Below are positions 8,485-15,947 of a stretch of 64,000 bases of DNA, one piece after another. Within the stretch, counting starts at the first letter, position 1. Each line of letters opens with the position of its first letter. The stretch comes from Mycobacterium sp. 1164966.3 (GTDB lineage: Bacteria > Actinomycetota > Actinomycetes > Mycobacteriales > Mycobacteriaceae): assembly GCF_001665395.1 (NCBI RefSeq), contig NZ_LZSG01000001.1, positions 62,001 through 126,000 of the forward strand, read 5' to 3'. Below the pieces are notes generated by a model that saw only the letters and a list, made by a program, of their open reading frames with translations, ran no database searches and was not told the DNA's origin. The translations under genes were made by a program, and so were the position numbers.

Positions 8485-8769
8485 ATGATCAAATTCAACA
8501 AACGGCTGCTGATCGTTTGGCTGGTGCTGGCGTCGCTCACGCTGGCCTATCTGTGGATTGATCACTCAGCCGGTGAATCGCGGCTGGCCGGCGCAGCGGT
8601 CACCTCAGCTGTAATCGTGATCGCAGTCATCAAGGTGCGCATCATCTTGCGCGAGTTCATGGAAGTCCGGCAGGCCCCGGTCTTGCTGTGCCGGCTGACC
8701 GACGCCTGGGTAATACTCATCGTCGTGAGCCTGCTCGCGTGCTACTTCATCGGGATGCAGGTGGGATAG
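8485..8769 (+). CDS. Cytochrome c oxidase subunit IV-like small membrane protein
   Basis: 94 residues with three predicted helices (LLIVWLVLASLTLAYLWI; LAGAAVTSAVIVIAVIKVRIIL; WVILIVVSLLACYFIGM). The REFMEVRQAP segment between helices 2 and 3 is the pattern of prokaryotic cytochrome c oxidase subunit IV proteins. Last gene of the TetR-controlled operon, three bases after the subunit III-like gene. With no catalytic subunit nearby, it may assemble with an oxidase encoded elsewhere. Confidence 0.82.
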   Translation: MIKFNKRLLIVWLVLASLTLAYLWIDHSAGESRLAGAAVTSAVIVIAVIKVRIILREFMEVRQAPVLLCRLTDAWVILIVVSLLACYFIGMQVG

Positions 8770-8863
8770 TTCCCTGAGTTGATATCGGCAGCGAGATAGA
8801 CGGTAGCGCGCAAGTCACTCGCACTTCTTCGCGCCGGCGTCGATCTGGGTCACTCGGAACGCT

Positions 8864-10147
8864 TCAGCCCACGGACGCCACAGAATCGGCGGTCGTGAAC
8901 GTGAGGTGCAGTTCGCTCAGGCCCCGCAGGATATACGTGGGCTCGTAGGTGTAACGACGCTCGGCGGCCGGCCCGTGGTGGGCTTCGTTGATTTCGATGT
9001 GCGGCATCCGGTCGAGGATCCGCTCGATCGAGACACGCCCCTCGACGCGGGCGAGCGGACCGCCGGGACATGAATGCACGCCTCGGGCAAACGCCATGTG
9101 TTCGCGAACGTTCTTGCGGCGCAAGTCGAACTCGTGCGGGTTCTCGAACCGGCGCGGGTCGCGGTTGGCGGCACCCGGCAAGATCATCACCACGGTGCCT
9201 GCGGGGATGTCGACACCGCCGATGGTGGTTGCCTTGCGCGCCAGCCGCGAGTCGCTCTTGACGGGGCTGTCCATCCGTAGCGACTCCTCGATGAACCCCG
9301 GAATCAGGCTGCGGTCCTCACGCAATTGTTGCTGGATGTCGGGCCGGTCGCCGAGTACCTGCAGGGCTGCGCTCAGCAGCTTGGCCGTGGTTTCCTGTCC
9401 GGCGGCGAAGAGGAACGTCGCCGAGCGGACGACCTCGATTACCGGTGGCGTCGATCCGTCCGGGTACTTCGCCTCCGCCAGGAAAGTCAGCACATCGCCG
9501 CGCGGTTCGCGCCGCCGGTCCTCGATGTAGGAGCAGAACTTGTCGTCGAGCCATTCCAGCGGATTGATGCCGATGAATTTGTGGTCCAGCGCCCCGACCC
9601 GACCGGCACCTAAGGCGACGCGAAAGTCCTTATGGTCGTCCTCCGGGACGCCGAGCAGGTCCGCGATTACCAGCGTGGCGAACGGCTTGGAATATTCACT
9701 GATGAACTCGCACTCACCGTTGGCAAGGAACTCGTCGAGCTGGCGGTCGGCCAGGCGCCACATGAACTCCTCGTTCTGCTTCAGCCGGCTCGGGGTCAGC
9801 AGCTTGCTCAACACCGATCGAGCGCGAGTGTGGTCCGGCGGGTCCATCGTGACCATGTGCTCGAACATCGGAAAGTAACTGCGGTGCTGATCGATCTGGG
9901 GGCTGATGTCGTCGCCCTCGGGTTGGAAGGGCAGAGGAGGAAACGGGCCGCCGAGCGCAACGATGTTCGAGAACGTATCGGGGTCCTTGTAGATCTCGGT
10001 CGCTTCTTCGTATCCGGTGACGGCGACGACGCCGTGGTGCGGTAGCCGCAGCACGGGATTCTTACTGCGCAAATAGTCGAAGTAGGGGTGCGGGTCGGGG
10101 ACCAGGGACGGATCGGTGAAGAAGTCGATCGAGTCGTAGTCGCTCAT
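8864..10147 (-). CDS. Cytochrome P450
   Basis: 427 residues, normal for a bacterial class I P450. The I-helix motif AGQETTAKL, the ExxR of helix K (EESLR), and the heme loop FARGVHSCPGGPLAR with the axial Cys are all present; MDPPDHTRARSVLSKLLTPSRL is the C-helix region. ATG 10147 has AGGGGG upstream. Soluble monooxygenase that needs a ferredoxin and reductase; the substrate is unknown. Divergent from a TetR gene 210 bases away, and near enoyl-CoA hydratase and acyl-CoA synthetase genes, which suggests an acyl or sterol-like substrate. CYP family number not assigned. Confidence 0.93.
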   Translation of the reverse strand: MSDYDSIDFFTDPSLVPDPHPYFDYLRSKNPVLRLPHHGVVAVTGYEEATEIYKDPDTFSNIVALGGPFPPLPFQPEGDDISPQIDQHRSYFPMFEHMVTMDPPDHTRARSVLSKLLTPSRLKQNEEFMWRLADRQLDEFLANGECEFISEYSKPFATLVIADLLGVPEDDHKDFRVALGAGRVGALDHKFIGINPLEWLDDKFCSYIEDRRREPRGDVLTFLAEAKYPDGSTPPVIEVVRSATFLFAAGQETTAKLLSAALQVLGDRPDIQQQLREDRSLIPGFIEESLRMDSPVKSDSRLARKATTIGGVDIPAGTVVMILPGAANRDPRRFENPHEFDLRRKNVREHMAFARGVHSCPGGPLARVEGRVSIERILDRMPHIEINEAHHGPAAERRYTYEPTYILRGLSELHLTFTTADSVASVG

Positions 10148-10224
10148 CGAATTGCGTCCCCCTGGGCTCGTTTACCGGTGGTGTTCGGCGGCAAAGGAAC
10201 GGCCGCCAATGGCGTGGTCGAAAT

Positions 10225-10235
10225 GTGCTGAGCAC
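10225..10235. promoter_or_regulatory. Candidate operator in P450/TetR intergenic region
   Basis: GTGCTGAGCAC is an 11-bp inverted repeat with one central base in the 210-bp gap between the divergent P450 and TetR genes. It is shorter than the other TetR-associated palindromes in the window, so support is weak. Confidence 0.3.
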
Positions 10236-10357
10236 CTGCTTAGCATGCCTGTAATGTCAGGGTCAAGATCACCCAGTCGGGGTGTCGGGACCCGCTGGCT
10301 ACGATCTGACAAGGTCGATGCTGGAATGTGACGGCGCCGAGAGTATGGGGTGATGGA

Positions 10358-11020
10358 ATGACATCTTCTTCTTCCGGGGCCCGCAGGATCGGGGCGCCGG
10401 ACGCGAAGAATCGCGGCCTGCTGCTCGACGCGGCCGAACAGCTGATGCTCGAAGAGGGCTATGCCGCGGTGACATCGCGACGTCTTGCAAGTAAGGCCGG
10501 CCTGAAACCCCAGCTGGTGCACTACTACTTCCGCACGATGGAGGACTTGTTCCTCGAAGTCTTTCGCCGCCGCGCCGAAGAAGGTCTGCGAGTGCAGGCC
10601 CAGGCATTGCAAGCGCCCCAGCCGTTGTGGGCGCTCTGGCGGTTCGGCACCGATCCGGCATTCACCCGGATCTCGATGGAATTCATGGCGCTGGCCAACC
10701 ATCGCAAAGAGCTGCGCGCTGAAATCGCTTACTACGCAGAACGTTTCCGTGAGGTGCAACGGCAAGCGGTGACTACTGCGCTGCAGCGCTACGGGGTCGA
10801 CGGCAACGACGTGCCACCGGTGGTGTGGACGGTGCTGATGACCAGCTTGTCGCGAATGCTGGTGCTCGAGCAATCGATCGGCATGTCTGGTGGTCATGCC
10901 GAGACCATGGAGCAGGTTGAGAACTACTTGCGCCGGTTGGAAGGCGAGCCACAGCCGATTGCCGGTGTGCCACAGGCCTGGATGGTTCACCAGGTCCGCA
11001 GCGGATCGAGCACACCGTAG
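10358..11020 (+). CDS. TetR-family transcriptional regulator
   Basis: 220 residues from ATG 10358; an in-frame start ten codons earlier (10328) cannot be excluded. The DNA-binding domain is at about residues 14-62 (GLLLDAAEQLMLEEGYAAVTSRRLASKAGLKPQLVHYYF with RTMEDLFLEVF following). The rest is a helical ligand-binding domain. Divergent from the P450 and convergent with the enoyl-CoA hydratase gene, so it likely controls the P450 and perhaps the wider catabolic cluster. Confidence 0.9.
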   Translation: MTSSSSGARRIGAPDAKNRGLLLDAAEQLMLEEGYAAVTSRRLASKAGLKPQLVHYYFRTMEDLFLEVFRRRAEEGLRVQAQALQAPQPLWALWRFGTDPAFTRISMEFMALANHRKELRAEIAYYAERFREVQRQAVTTALQRYGVDGNDVPPVVWTVLMTSLSRMLVLEQSIGMSGGHAETMEQVENYLRRLEGEPQPIAGVPQAWMVHQVRSGSSTP

Positions 11021-11079
11021 GCTGCGTCCTGGGAAGCGACGAAGGCTCCGTCTGCTAGTGCTCGCCAAGACCGTCGCCG

Positions 11080-11811
11080 TCATGGATTCGCGCGGCGGTT
11101 CATCACCCGCTCCGCGGCCTGCCAGTGGGCGTCGGCAACCCACAGCCGCGCGAAGGATGCGATTGCCTCGTCGGATGAAACCCCGCTGATCACGCGCTTT
11201 ATCTCGGTCGCTGGGTGGCGGGCCAGCGACCTGGCCACCGATCGCCAGTCCTCATCGAACGATGAGCGCGGGAACACCAGATCCACCAGGCCGATGCGCT
11301 CGGCCTCGGCCGCGTTGAGGGCCCGACCGGTTCCGGCCAGAAGAAGCGCTTTGCCCTTGCCGACGAGCGCGGCCAGTCGCTCGGCACCGCCCCAGGCCGG
11401 CATGATTTCCAGCTCTACCTGATTGAAAGCGATCTTGATGTCGTCGGCCGCCAGCCGAATGTCGGCGGCGACAGCGACCTCCGCGCCGCCACCGAAGGCG
11501 TGGCCGTTCAAGGCAGCGATCACCGGGGCCGGGAAGCTCGCAAGCTGGTCGCAGATCGACCGCATCCGCTTAGCCATCGCCGCGGCGTCTTCTTCGGTAC
11601 GTAGGGCGCTCAATTCCTTGAGGTCGCCGCCCGACACGAAAGCCCGGTCGCCGGCGCCCTTGATGACCAGGGCCCGCGCGCCGGTTGCCGCGTCGAGCGC
11701 TTTTTCCAACTGATGCATGGTGTCCAACGCGATCGCGTTACGCGCATGTGGACGATCGATCGTGAGCACCATCAGCCCCGGAACGAGATCGTCGACCTCG
11801 AGGTCCACCAT
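11080..11811 (-). CDS. Enoyl-CoA hydratase/isomerase family protein
   Basis: 243 residues from ATG 11811 (GAGGAG nine bases upstream); the longer frame upstream is antisense to a lipoprotein gene and is rejected. Crotonase fold markers: VLTIDRPHARNAI near the N-terminus, the oxyanion-hole segments GDRAFVSGGDLKEL and ALNGHAFGGGAEVAVAADIRLA, and the catalytic-region helix VELEIMPAWGGAERL, in which a Glu is retained. Hydrates enoyl-CoA or a related CoA thioester in the cytoplasm. Divergent from the LpqH-like lipoprotein; a GAGAAT inverted repeat lies between them. Confidence 0.88.
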   Translation of the reverse strand: MVDLEVDDLVPGLMVLTIDRPHARNAIALDTMHQLEKALDAATGARALVIKGAGDRAFVSGGDLKELSALRTEEDAAAMAKRMRSICDQLASFPAPVIAALNGHAFGGGAEVAVAADIRLAADDIKIAFNQVELEIMPAWGGAERLAALVGKGKALLLAGTGRALNAAEAERIGLVDLVFPRSSFDEDWRSVARSLARHPATEIKRVISGVSSDEAIASFARLWVADAHWQAAERVMNRRANP

Positions 11812-11849
11812 GGGCCATTGCTCCTCGACGGGAAAGGGATGATATTGGC

Positions 11850-11868
11850 ATTCTCTCTGATGGAGAAT
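11850..11868. promoter_or_regulatory. Inverted repeat ATTCTC-N7-GAGAAT between divergent genes
   Basis: Six-base arms (11850-11855, 11863-11868) lie between the enoyl-CoA hydratase and lipoprotein genes. The same half-site, in the opposite arrangement (GAGAATA-G-TATTCTC), stands in front of the amidohydrolase operon at 12382. This suggests one regulator for both promoters. Confidence 0.42.
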
Positions 11869-11922
11869 AACATCATCGCCGCAGGTCCAGAACGTTCGAG
11901 TGGCGAGGATGGAGGCGGCCCA

Positions 11923-12339
11923 ATGTGGATCCGGATCGTGGTGACGGCGCTGGCCGTCGCCCTCCTCGGGGCATGCGGCACAGGTCCTTCGGGCCCGATC
12001 GCCAACACCGCGGCCGTCACCGTCGACGGCAAGGAGAAGAAGTTCAGCCAGGTCAAGTGCAGTCAGGTGGAGTGGTTCCGGATGATCGAGATCGGCGGTG
12101 ACTTCTCCGGAGCCAAGGTGCAGGTCGATGGCCGCCGCGAGCCCGTCACCACCCAGTCCGTGCACATCCAGAATGTGGGTGGCTTCACGGGCATGTACTC
12201 GCAAGGCGATGGCAGCGATGCCGCCAGCACAAACCTCAGCAACGGCAAATTCACCATTGCCGGTACGGCCCACGGGTCTAAGACAGACAAATCCGGTGAA
12301 CCCGCAACCGCCACGTTCAAGGTCGTCGTCACCTGCTAA
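11923..12339 (+). CDS. LpqH-like (19-kDa family) lipoprotein
   Basis: 138 residues from ATG 11923 (GGAGG seven bases upstream). A lipoprotein signal peptide with lipobox LLGAC (Cys about residue 19) precedes TVDGKEKKF...VKCSQVEW and ends ATATFKVVVTC. The VDGK strand, the Cys pair and the closing KVVVTC strand are the plan of the mycobacterial 19-kDa antigen family. Expected to be anchored in the cell envelope. It stands before the amidohydrolase operon with 79 bases between; whether it is co-transcribed is unclear because a separate palindrome lies in the gap. Confidence 0.8.
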   Translation: MWIRIVVTALAVALLGACGTGPSGPIANTAAVTVDGKEKKFSQVKCSQVEWFRMIEIGGDFSGAKVQVDGRREPVTTQSVHIQNVGGFTGMYSQGDGSDAASTNLSNGKFTIAGTAHGSKTDKSGEPATATFKVVVTC

Positions 12340-12381
12340 CCCGGCACTGGCCAAGGGCGACGTTGCGGTCCGGCGCCTCTT

Positions 12382-12396
12382 GAGAATAGTATTCTC
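12382..12396. promoter_or_regulatory. Candidate operator of the amidohydrolase operon
   Basis: GAGAATAGTATTCTC is a perfect 15-bp palindrome with one central base, ending 22 bases before the ATG of the amidohydrolase gene and overlapping the likely promoter. Its half-site recurs at 11850-11868. The nearest regulator is the TetR at 10358. Confidence 0.55.
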
Positions 12397-12418
12397 GTAA
12401 ATTGCGAAGGAGGATTTC

Positions 12419-13609
12419 ATGGGGCAGTTGTCGCATCGGGAGGACGTACCGTTCCCGATCTTTGACGCGGATAACCATCTCTACGAGCCGCCGGAGGCGC
12501 TGACCAAGTACCTGCCCAAGCAGTACCGGGACTTCGTCCAGTACGTGCAGGTCAACGGGCGGACGAAGATCGCGATCCGGGGGCAGATCAGCAACTACAT
12601 TCCCAACCCGACCTTCGAGGTCGTCGCCCGGCCCGGTGCGTGGGAGGAGTACTTCAAGTACGGCAACCCGGACGGCAAGAGCAAGCGCGAGCTGTTCGGC
12701 GAGCCGATGCGCGCGATCCCGGCGTTCTTCGAGCCCGGCCCGCGCCTGGAGAAGATGAACGAGCTGGGGCTGGACCGCACGCTGATGTTTCCCACGCTGG
12801 CCAGCCTGCTCGAGGAACGGCTGCGCGACGATCCGGTCGCCGTCCACGTCCTGATCCATGCGCTGAACGAATGGCTCGATGAGGTCTGGGGCTTCAATTA
12901 CCAGAACCGGATCTTTACTACTCCGGTCATCACGCTGCCGATCGTCGAGAAGGCGATCGAGGAGCTGGAGTGGGCCGTCAAGCGCGGTGCGCGTTGCATT
13001 CTGATCCGCCCGGCGCCGGTACCGGGATTTCGCGGCCCGCGTTCGTTCGCGGTGCCCGAGTTCGACCCATTTTGGGAGCGGGTCGTCGAGTACGACGTGC
13101 TGGTCGGCATGCACTCCAGCGACAGCGGCTACTCCCGGTACACCTCCGAGTGGGACGGCGCCGAACAGGAGATGTTGCCGTTCCAGACCAATGCGATGGG
13201 CATCCTCAACGAGTGGCGGCCGATCCAGGACGCTGTGGGGTCGTGGGTGATCCACGGCGCGCTCTACCGCCACCCGAAGCTGAAGGTCGCGATCGTCGAG
13301 GCCGGTTCGAAGTGGATGACCCCATTGTTGGACGGCCTGGCCGAGGTCTTCCGGAAGGCTCCGGAAGTTTTCCCGAGCGACCCCGTCGAGACGGTCAAGA
13401 ACCGCATCCACGTCAGCCCGTTCTTCGAGGATGGCATCGACGATCTGGTCAACCTCGTCGGCGTGGATCGGGTGCTGTACGGCTCGGACTGGCCGCATCC
13501 GGAAGGGCTGGCGGAGCCGACGTTCTACGTCAACGCGCTGTCGCACCTGCCCGTCGAGGATCAGGCAAAGATCATGGGCGGCAACCTCGGTCGGCTCGTC
13601 ACCGTGTGA
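12419..13609 (+). CDS. Amidohydrolase family (ACMSD-like) protein
   Basis: 396 residues; AAGGAGG stands six bases before the ATG. The metal-dependent hydrolase fold is shown by FDADNHLYEPPEA near the N-terminus (an N-H variant of the usual D-x-H metal motif), VGMHSS in the middle, and LYGSDWPHPEG towards the end (Asp metal ligand). Members of this amidohydrolase_2 group hydrolyse or decarboxylate small cyclic or aromatic compounds in the cytoplasm. First gene of an operon with an acyl-CoA synthetase, whose GTG overlaps this stop (GTGA). Substrate unknown. Confidence 0.88.
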   Translation: MGQLSHREDVPFPIFDADNHLYEPPEALTKYLPKQYRDFVQYVQVNGRTKIAIRGQISNYIPNPTFEVVARPGAWEEYFKYGNPDGKSKRELFGEPMRAIPAFFEPGPRLEKMNELGLDRTLMFPTLASLLEERLRDDPVAVHVLIHALNEWLDEVWGFNYQNRIFTTPVITLPIVEKAIEELEWAVKRGARCILIRPAPVPGFRGPRSFAVPEFDPFWERVVEYDVLVGMHSSDSGYSRYTSEWDGAEQEMLPFQTNAMGILNEWRPIQDAVGSWVIHGALYRHPKLKVAIVEAGSKWMTPLLDGLAEVFRKAPEVFPSDPVETVKNRIHVSPFFEDGIDDLVNLVGVDRVLYGSDWPHPEGLAEPTFYVNALSHLPVEDQAKIMGGNLGRLVTV

Positions 13610-15048
13610 CAGACCAGCCACCACCCTGGCAGACCATCCCCGAGATGGTTCTGAGCGCGGCCGACCGCTTCGGTGACGCCGAAGCGGTCGTCGACGGCCC
13701 GCTGCGACTGAGCTTCACCCAGCTTGTCGACCGGATCCGTTGTGCCGCAGGTGCTTTCGCGTCATTCGGGATCGACAAAGGCGACCGGGTCGCCATCTGG
13801 GCGCCCAACTCGGCTGATTGGATCATCGCGGCGTTCGGGCTGCTCACCGCGGGCGGCGTGCTCGTGCCCGTCAATACCCGGTTCAAGGCCGAAGAAGCGG
13901 GCGACATCATCCTCCGCACCCAAGCGAAGGCCGTCCTGGTGCAGAAGGGCTTTCTGGGCCAGGACTACACCGCGCCCGCGGGGATACCTGTCATCGATCT
14001 GCAATCCGATTTCCTCGCCGGCGGCTCTCCGTTCGAACGGACAGTGAACGGCACCGACGTCTCGGACATCATCTTCACCTCGGGCACGACCGGCCGCCCG
14101 AAGGGCGCGATGTTGAATCATCGCCAAACGCTGCGAATGTACGAGGAGTGGGCGACGCTCGCGGACCTGCGCGAGGGCGACCGCTATTTGATGATCAACC
14201 CGTTCTTCCACACGTTCGGATTGAAGGCGGGACTCGTCGCGTCCTTCCTGCGCGGCGCGACCATGCTGCCGGTCTCGGTTTTCAACGTCGACAAAGTGGT
14301 GGAGCTTATTGAACGCGAACGCATCACGATGCTTCCCGGCCCGCCGACGCTGTATCACTCGTTGCTGACGGTGCGCGAGAAGTCCAAACTTTCGACGTTG
14401 CGGGCCGGCGTGACGGGGGCCGCCGACATCCCCGTCGAACTGGTCCGTCGCATCCATGGCGAACTTCCGTTCCAGACGCTGATGACCGGTTACGGGCTCA
14501 CCGAGGCCGGCAATGTGACCCTGTCCCGGCCCGGCGATTCCTTCGAGGACGTGGCCACCACCGCGGGCGTGCCCTGCGACGGTGTCGAAGTGCGCATTGG
14601 CGACGACGGAGAGATTCTGGTCCGCGGGTACAACGTCATGCAGGGTTATCTCGATGATCCGGTCGGCACCGCTGAGGCGATCGATGCCGATGGCTGGCTG
14701 CACACCGGAGACCTGGGAAACTTCGACGACGCCGGGCGGCTGCGCGTTGTCGGGCGCAAGAAGGACATGTTCATCGTCGGCGGCTTCAACGCCTACCCTG
14801 CCGAGATCGAGGGCTTCCTGCTGGAGCACCCGGTAGTGGCGCAAGCAGCCGTGATCGGAATTTCCGACGATCGACTCGGCCAGGTCGGCAAGGCCTTCGT
14901 CGTGGCAAAGTCTAAAGTGTCCGCAGAGGACTTGCTCGCGTGGTGCCGAGAACGGATGGCGGGATTCAAAGTGCCGAGATCCATCGAGTTTCGCGACGAG
15001 CTGCCGCTGAACGCCACGGGAAAAGTGATGAAAAACCAACTCCGTTGA
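13606..15048 (+). CDS. Acyl-CoA synthetase (FadD3-like)
   Basis: 480 residues from GTG 13606, overlapping the upstream stop as GTGA. The adenylate-forming core is clear: IIFTSGTTGRPKGAM (P-loop), MTGYGLTEAG (A5 motif), GWLHTGDLG (A7), and the C-terminal Lys in NATGKVMKNQLR. The segment LMINPFFHTFGLKAG is like FadD3, which activates a steroid-ring-derived propionate, so a cyclic or degraded-ring acid is a fair guess. Activates a carboxylic acid to its CoA thioester with ATP. Central gene of the amidohydrolase-FadD-two-domain-Bfd operon. Confidence 0.9.
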   Translation: MTDQPPPWQTIPEMVLSAADRFGDAEAVVDGPLRLSFTQLVDRIRCAAGAFASFGIDKGDRVAIWAPNSADWIIAAFGLLTAGGVLVPVNTRFKAEEAGDIILRTQAKAVLVQKGFLGQDYTAPAGIPVIDLQSDFLAGGSPFERTVNGTDVSDIIFTSGTTGRPKGAMLNHRQTLRMYEEWATLADLREGDRYLMINPFFHTFGLKAGLVASFLRGATMLPVSVFNVDKVVELIERERITMLPGPPTLYHSLLTVREKSKLSTLRAGVTGAADIPVELVRRIHGELPFQTLMTGYGLTEAGNVTLSRPGDSFEDVATTAGVPCDGVEVRIGDDGEILVRGYNVMQGYLDDPVGTAEAIDADGWLHTGDLGNFDDAGRLRVVGRKKDMFIVGGFNAYPAEIEGFLLEHPVVAQAAVIGISDDRLGQVGKAFVVAKSKVSAEDLLAWCRERMAGFKVPRSIEFRDELPLNATGKVMKNQLR

Positions 15049-15680
15049 GTACCGGCATCATTCAGTCGATGGTGATCGCCTCGGACTACCGCGTGCCGGA
15101 CCCGAGCCGGGTGTGGCCGCTGCTGGAGAACAATAAAGCCGCGCTGGCCGACATCGGTGCTCACTACGTGATGGTCTACACGTCGACGCATGACTATGGC
15201 CGCGTGCTGGTGATGATCGGAGTGCACACCCCTGAGCCGATCGTGGAGTTGCTGCGCTCGCGGGTGTTCTTCGACTGGTTCGATGCCGTCGGCGTCGACG
15301 ACATTCCCGCGGTCTTCGCGGGTGCGATCGTCGACAAGATTGTTGCCGGGCCGCAGCCGACGCCTTCGGCGCCCGCGGCGCCTGGCGTCGTGGTGGCCGC
15401 GATGGCGTCCGTCGACAACGTCGGGACGCTGATCGCAGGGGTGCACTCGGCGATGGACCGGTTCATCGCGGCCGGCATCCGGAAGACGTGGATTTTCCAG
15501 GCTTTTGACGACCACGACGAAGTATTGATACTGCAGGAGTTTCCCGACGAGGACAGCGCGCGGGAGTGGATCGAGCACCCGGACGCCGCGGCCCAATGGA
15601 TGACCGGCGCGGGGGTTGGTGCCTACCCGCCGCTGTTCGTCGGCAGGTTCTTCGACATGATGCGCATCCAACCGGAGTGA
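15045..15680 (+). CDS. Unknown protein with two ferredoxin-like (dimeric alpha-beta barrel type) halves
   Basis: 211 residues. TTG 15045 overlaps the FadD stop (TTGA), in keeping with the coupled starts around it; ATG 15069 is the alternative. Two similar halves are seen: residues about 9-100 (VIASDYRVPDP...YVMVYTSTHDYGRVLVMIGVHTPEPIVELL) and about 118-205 (VVVAAMASVDN...KTWIFQAFDDHDEVLILQEFPDEDSAREWI), joined by a Pro/Ala-rich linker. Each half has the strand-helix-strand pattern of alpha-beta barrel monomers such as antibiotic-biosynthesis monooxygenases, but no family is recognised firmly. Function is probably tied to the substrate of the operon. Confidence 0.75.
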   Translation: MSTGIIQSMVIASDYRVPDPSRVWPLLENNKAALADIGAHYVMVYTSTHDYGRVLVMIGVHTPEPIVELLRSRVFFDWFDAVGVDDIPAVFAGAIVDKIVAGPQPTPSAPAAPGVVVAAMASVDNVGTLIAGVHSAMDRFIAAGIRKTWIFQAFDDHDEVLILQEFPDEDSAREWIEHPDAAAQWMTGAGVGAYPPLFVGRFFDMMRIQPE

Positions 15681-15685
15681 ACTCG

Positions 15686-15901
15686 ATGTGGGTGTGCCTG
15701 TGTAACGGAATCACCAGCCAGATGGTGGCCGACGCCGTTGCGGCCGGCGCCTCGACGACGAAGGACGTCGCCCAAGCCTGCGGGGCCGGCGCCGACTGCG
15801 GAAGGTGCCGACGGACCGTCCGGGCGATGATCACGTCGACAAGCACGGACCGACCGGCACGTATGGGCGTGTCGAACGTGGGGGATATGGATGGATTTTG
15901 A
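15686..15901 (+). CDS. Bacterioferritin-associated ferredoxin (Bfd)-like [2Fe-2S] protein
   Basis: 71 residues. Cluster ligands are visible: CLC at residues 4-6 and CGAGADCGRC at 32-41, the C-x-C...C-x2-C order of BFD domains. The ATG is 6 bases after the preceding stop, so it belongs to the operon. Bfd normally reduces bacterioferritin iron, but no bacterioferritin gene is near. Here it could instead be a redox partner for the nearby P450 or a fused-pathway ferredoxin, which is inference. The stop codon lies in the loop of a long hairpin (15873-15930). Confidence 0.82.
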   Translation: MWVCLCNGITSQMVADAVAAGASTTKDVAQACGAGADCGRCRRTVRAMITSTSTDRPARMGVSNVGDMDGF

Positions 15902-15930
15902 GGGCGATTCGTCCATATCACCCACGTTCG
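15873..15930. terminator. Long hairpin, likely bidirectional terminator
   Basis: Arms 15873-15891 and 15912-15930 pair at 18 of 19 positions around a 20-base loop. It lies between the convergent Bfd-like and kdc genes and includes the Bfd stop. There is no U tract, as is usual in mycobacteria. Confidence 0.7.
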
Positions 15931-15947
15931 GCGAGTGATGCGCCGCG

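Noticed and set aside
12329..13624. 431-codon open frame antisense to the amidohydrolase
   Set aside because: Low-complexity Arg/Val/Asp translation, no start signal; the sense gene has clear motifs and a strong ribosome-binding site.
14940..15044. N-terminal extension of the two-domain protein
   Set aside because: Entirely within the FadD coding region in another frame; the TTGA overlap at 15045 gives a natural start.
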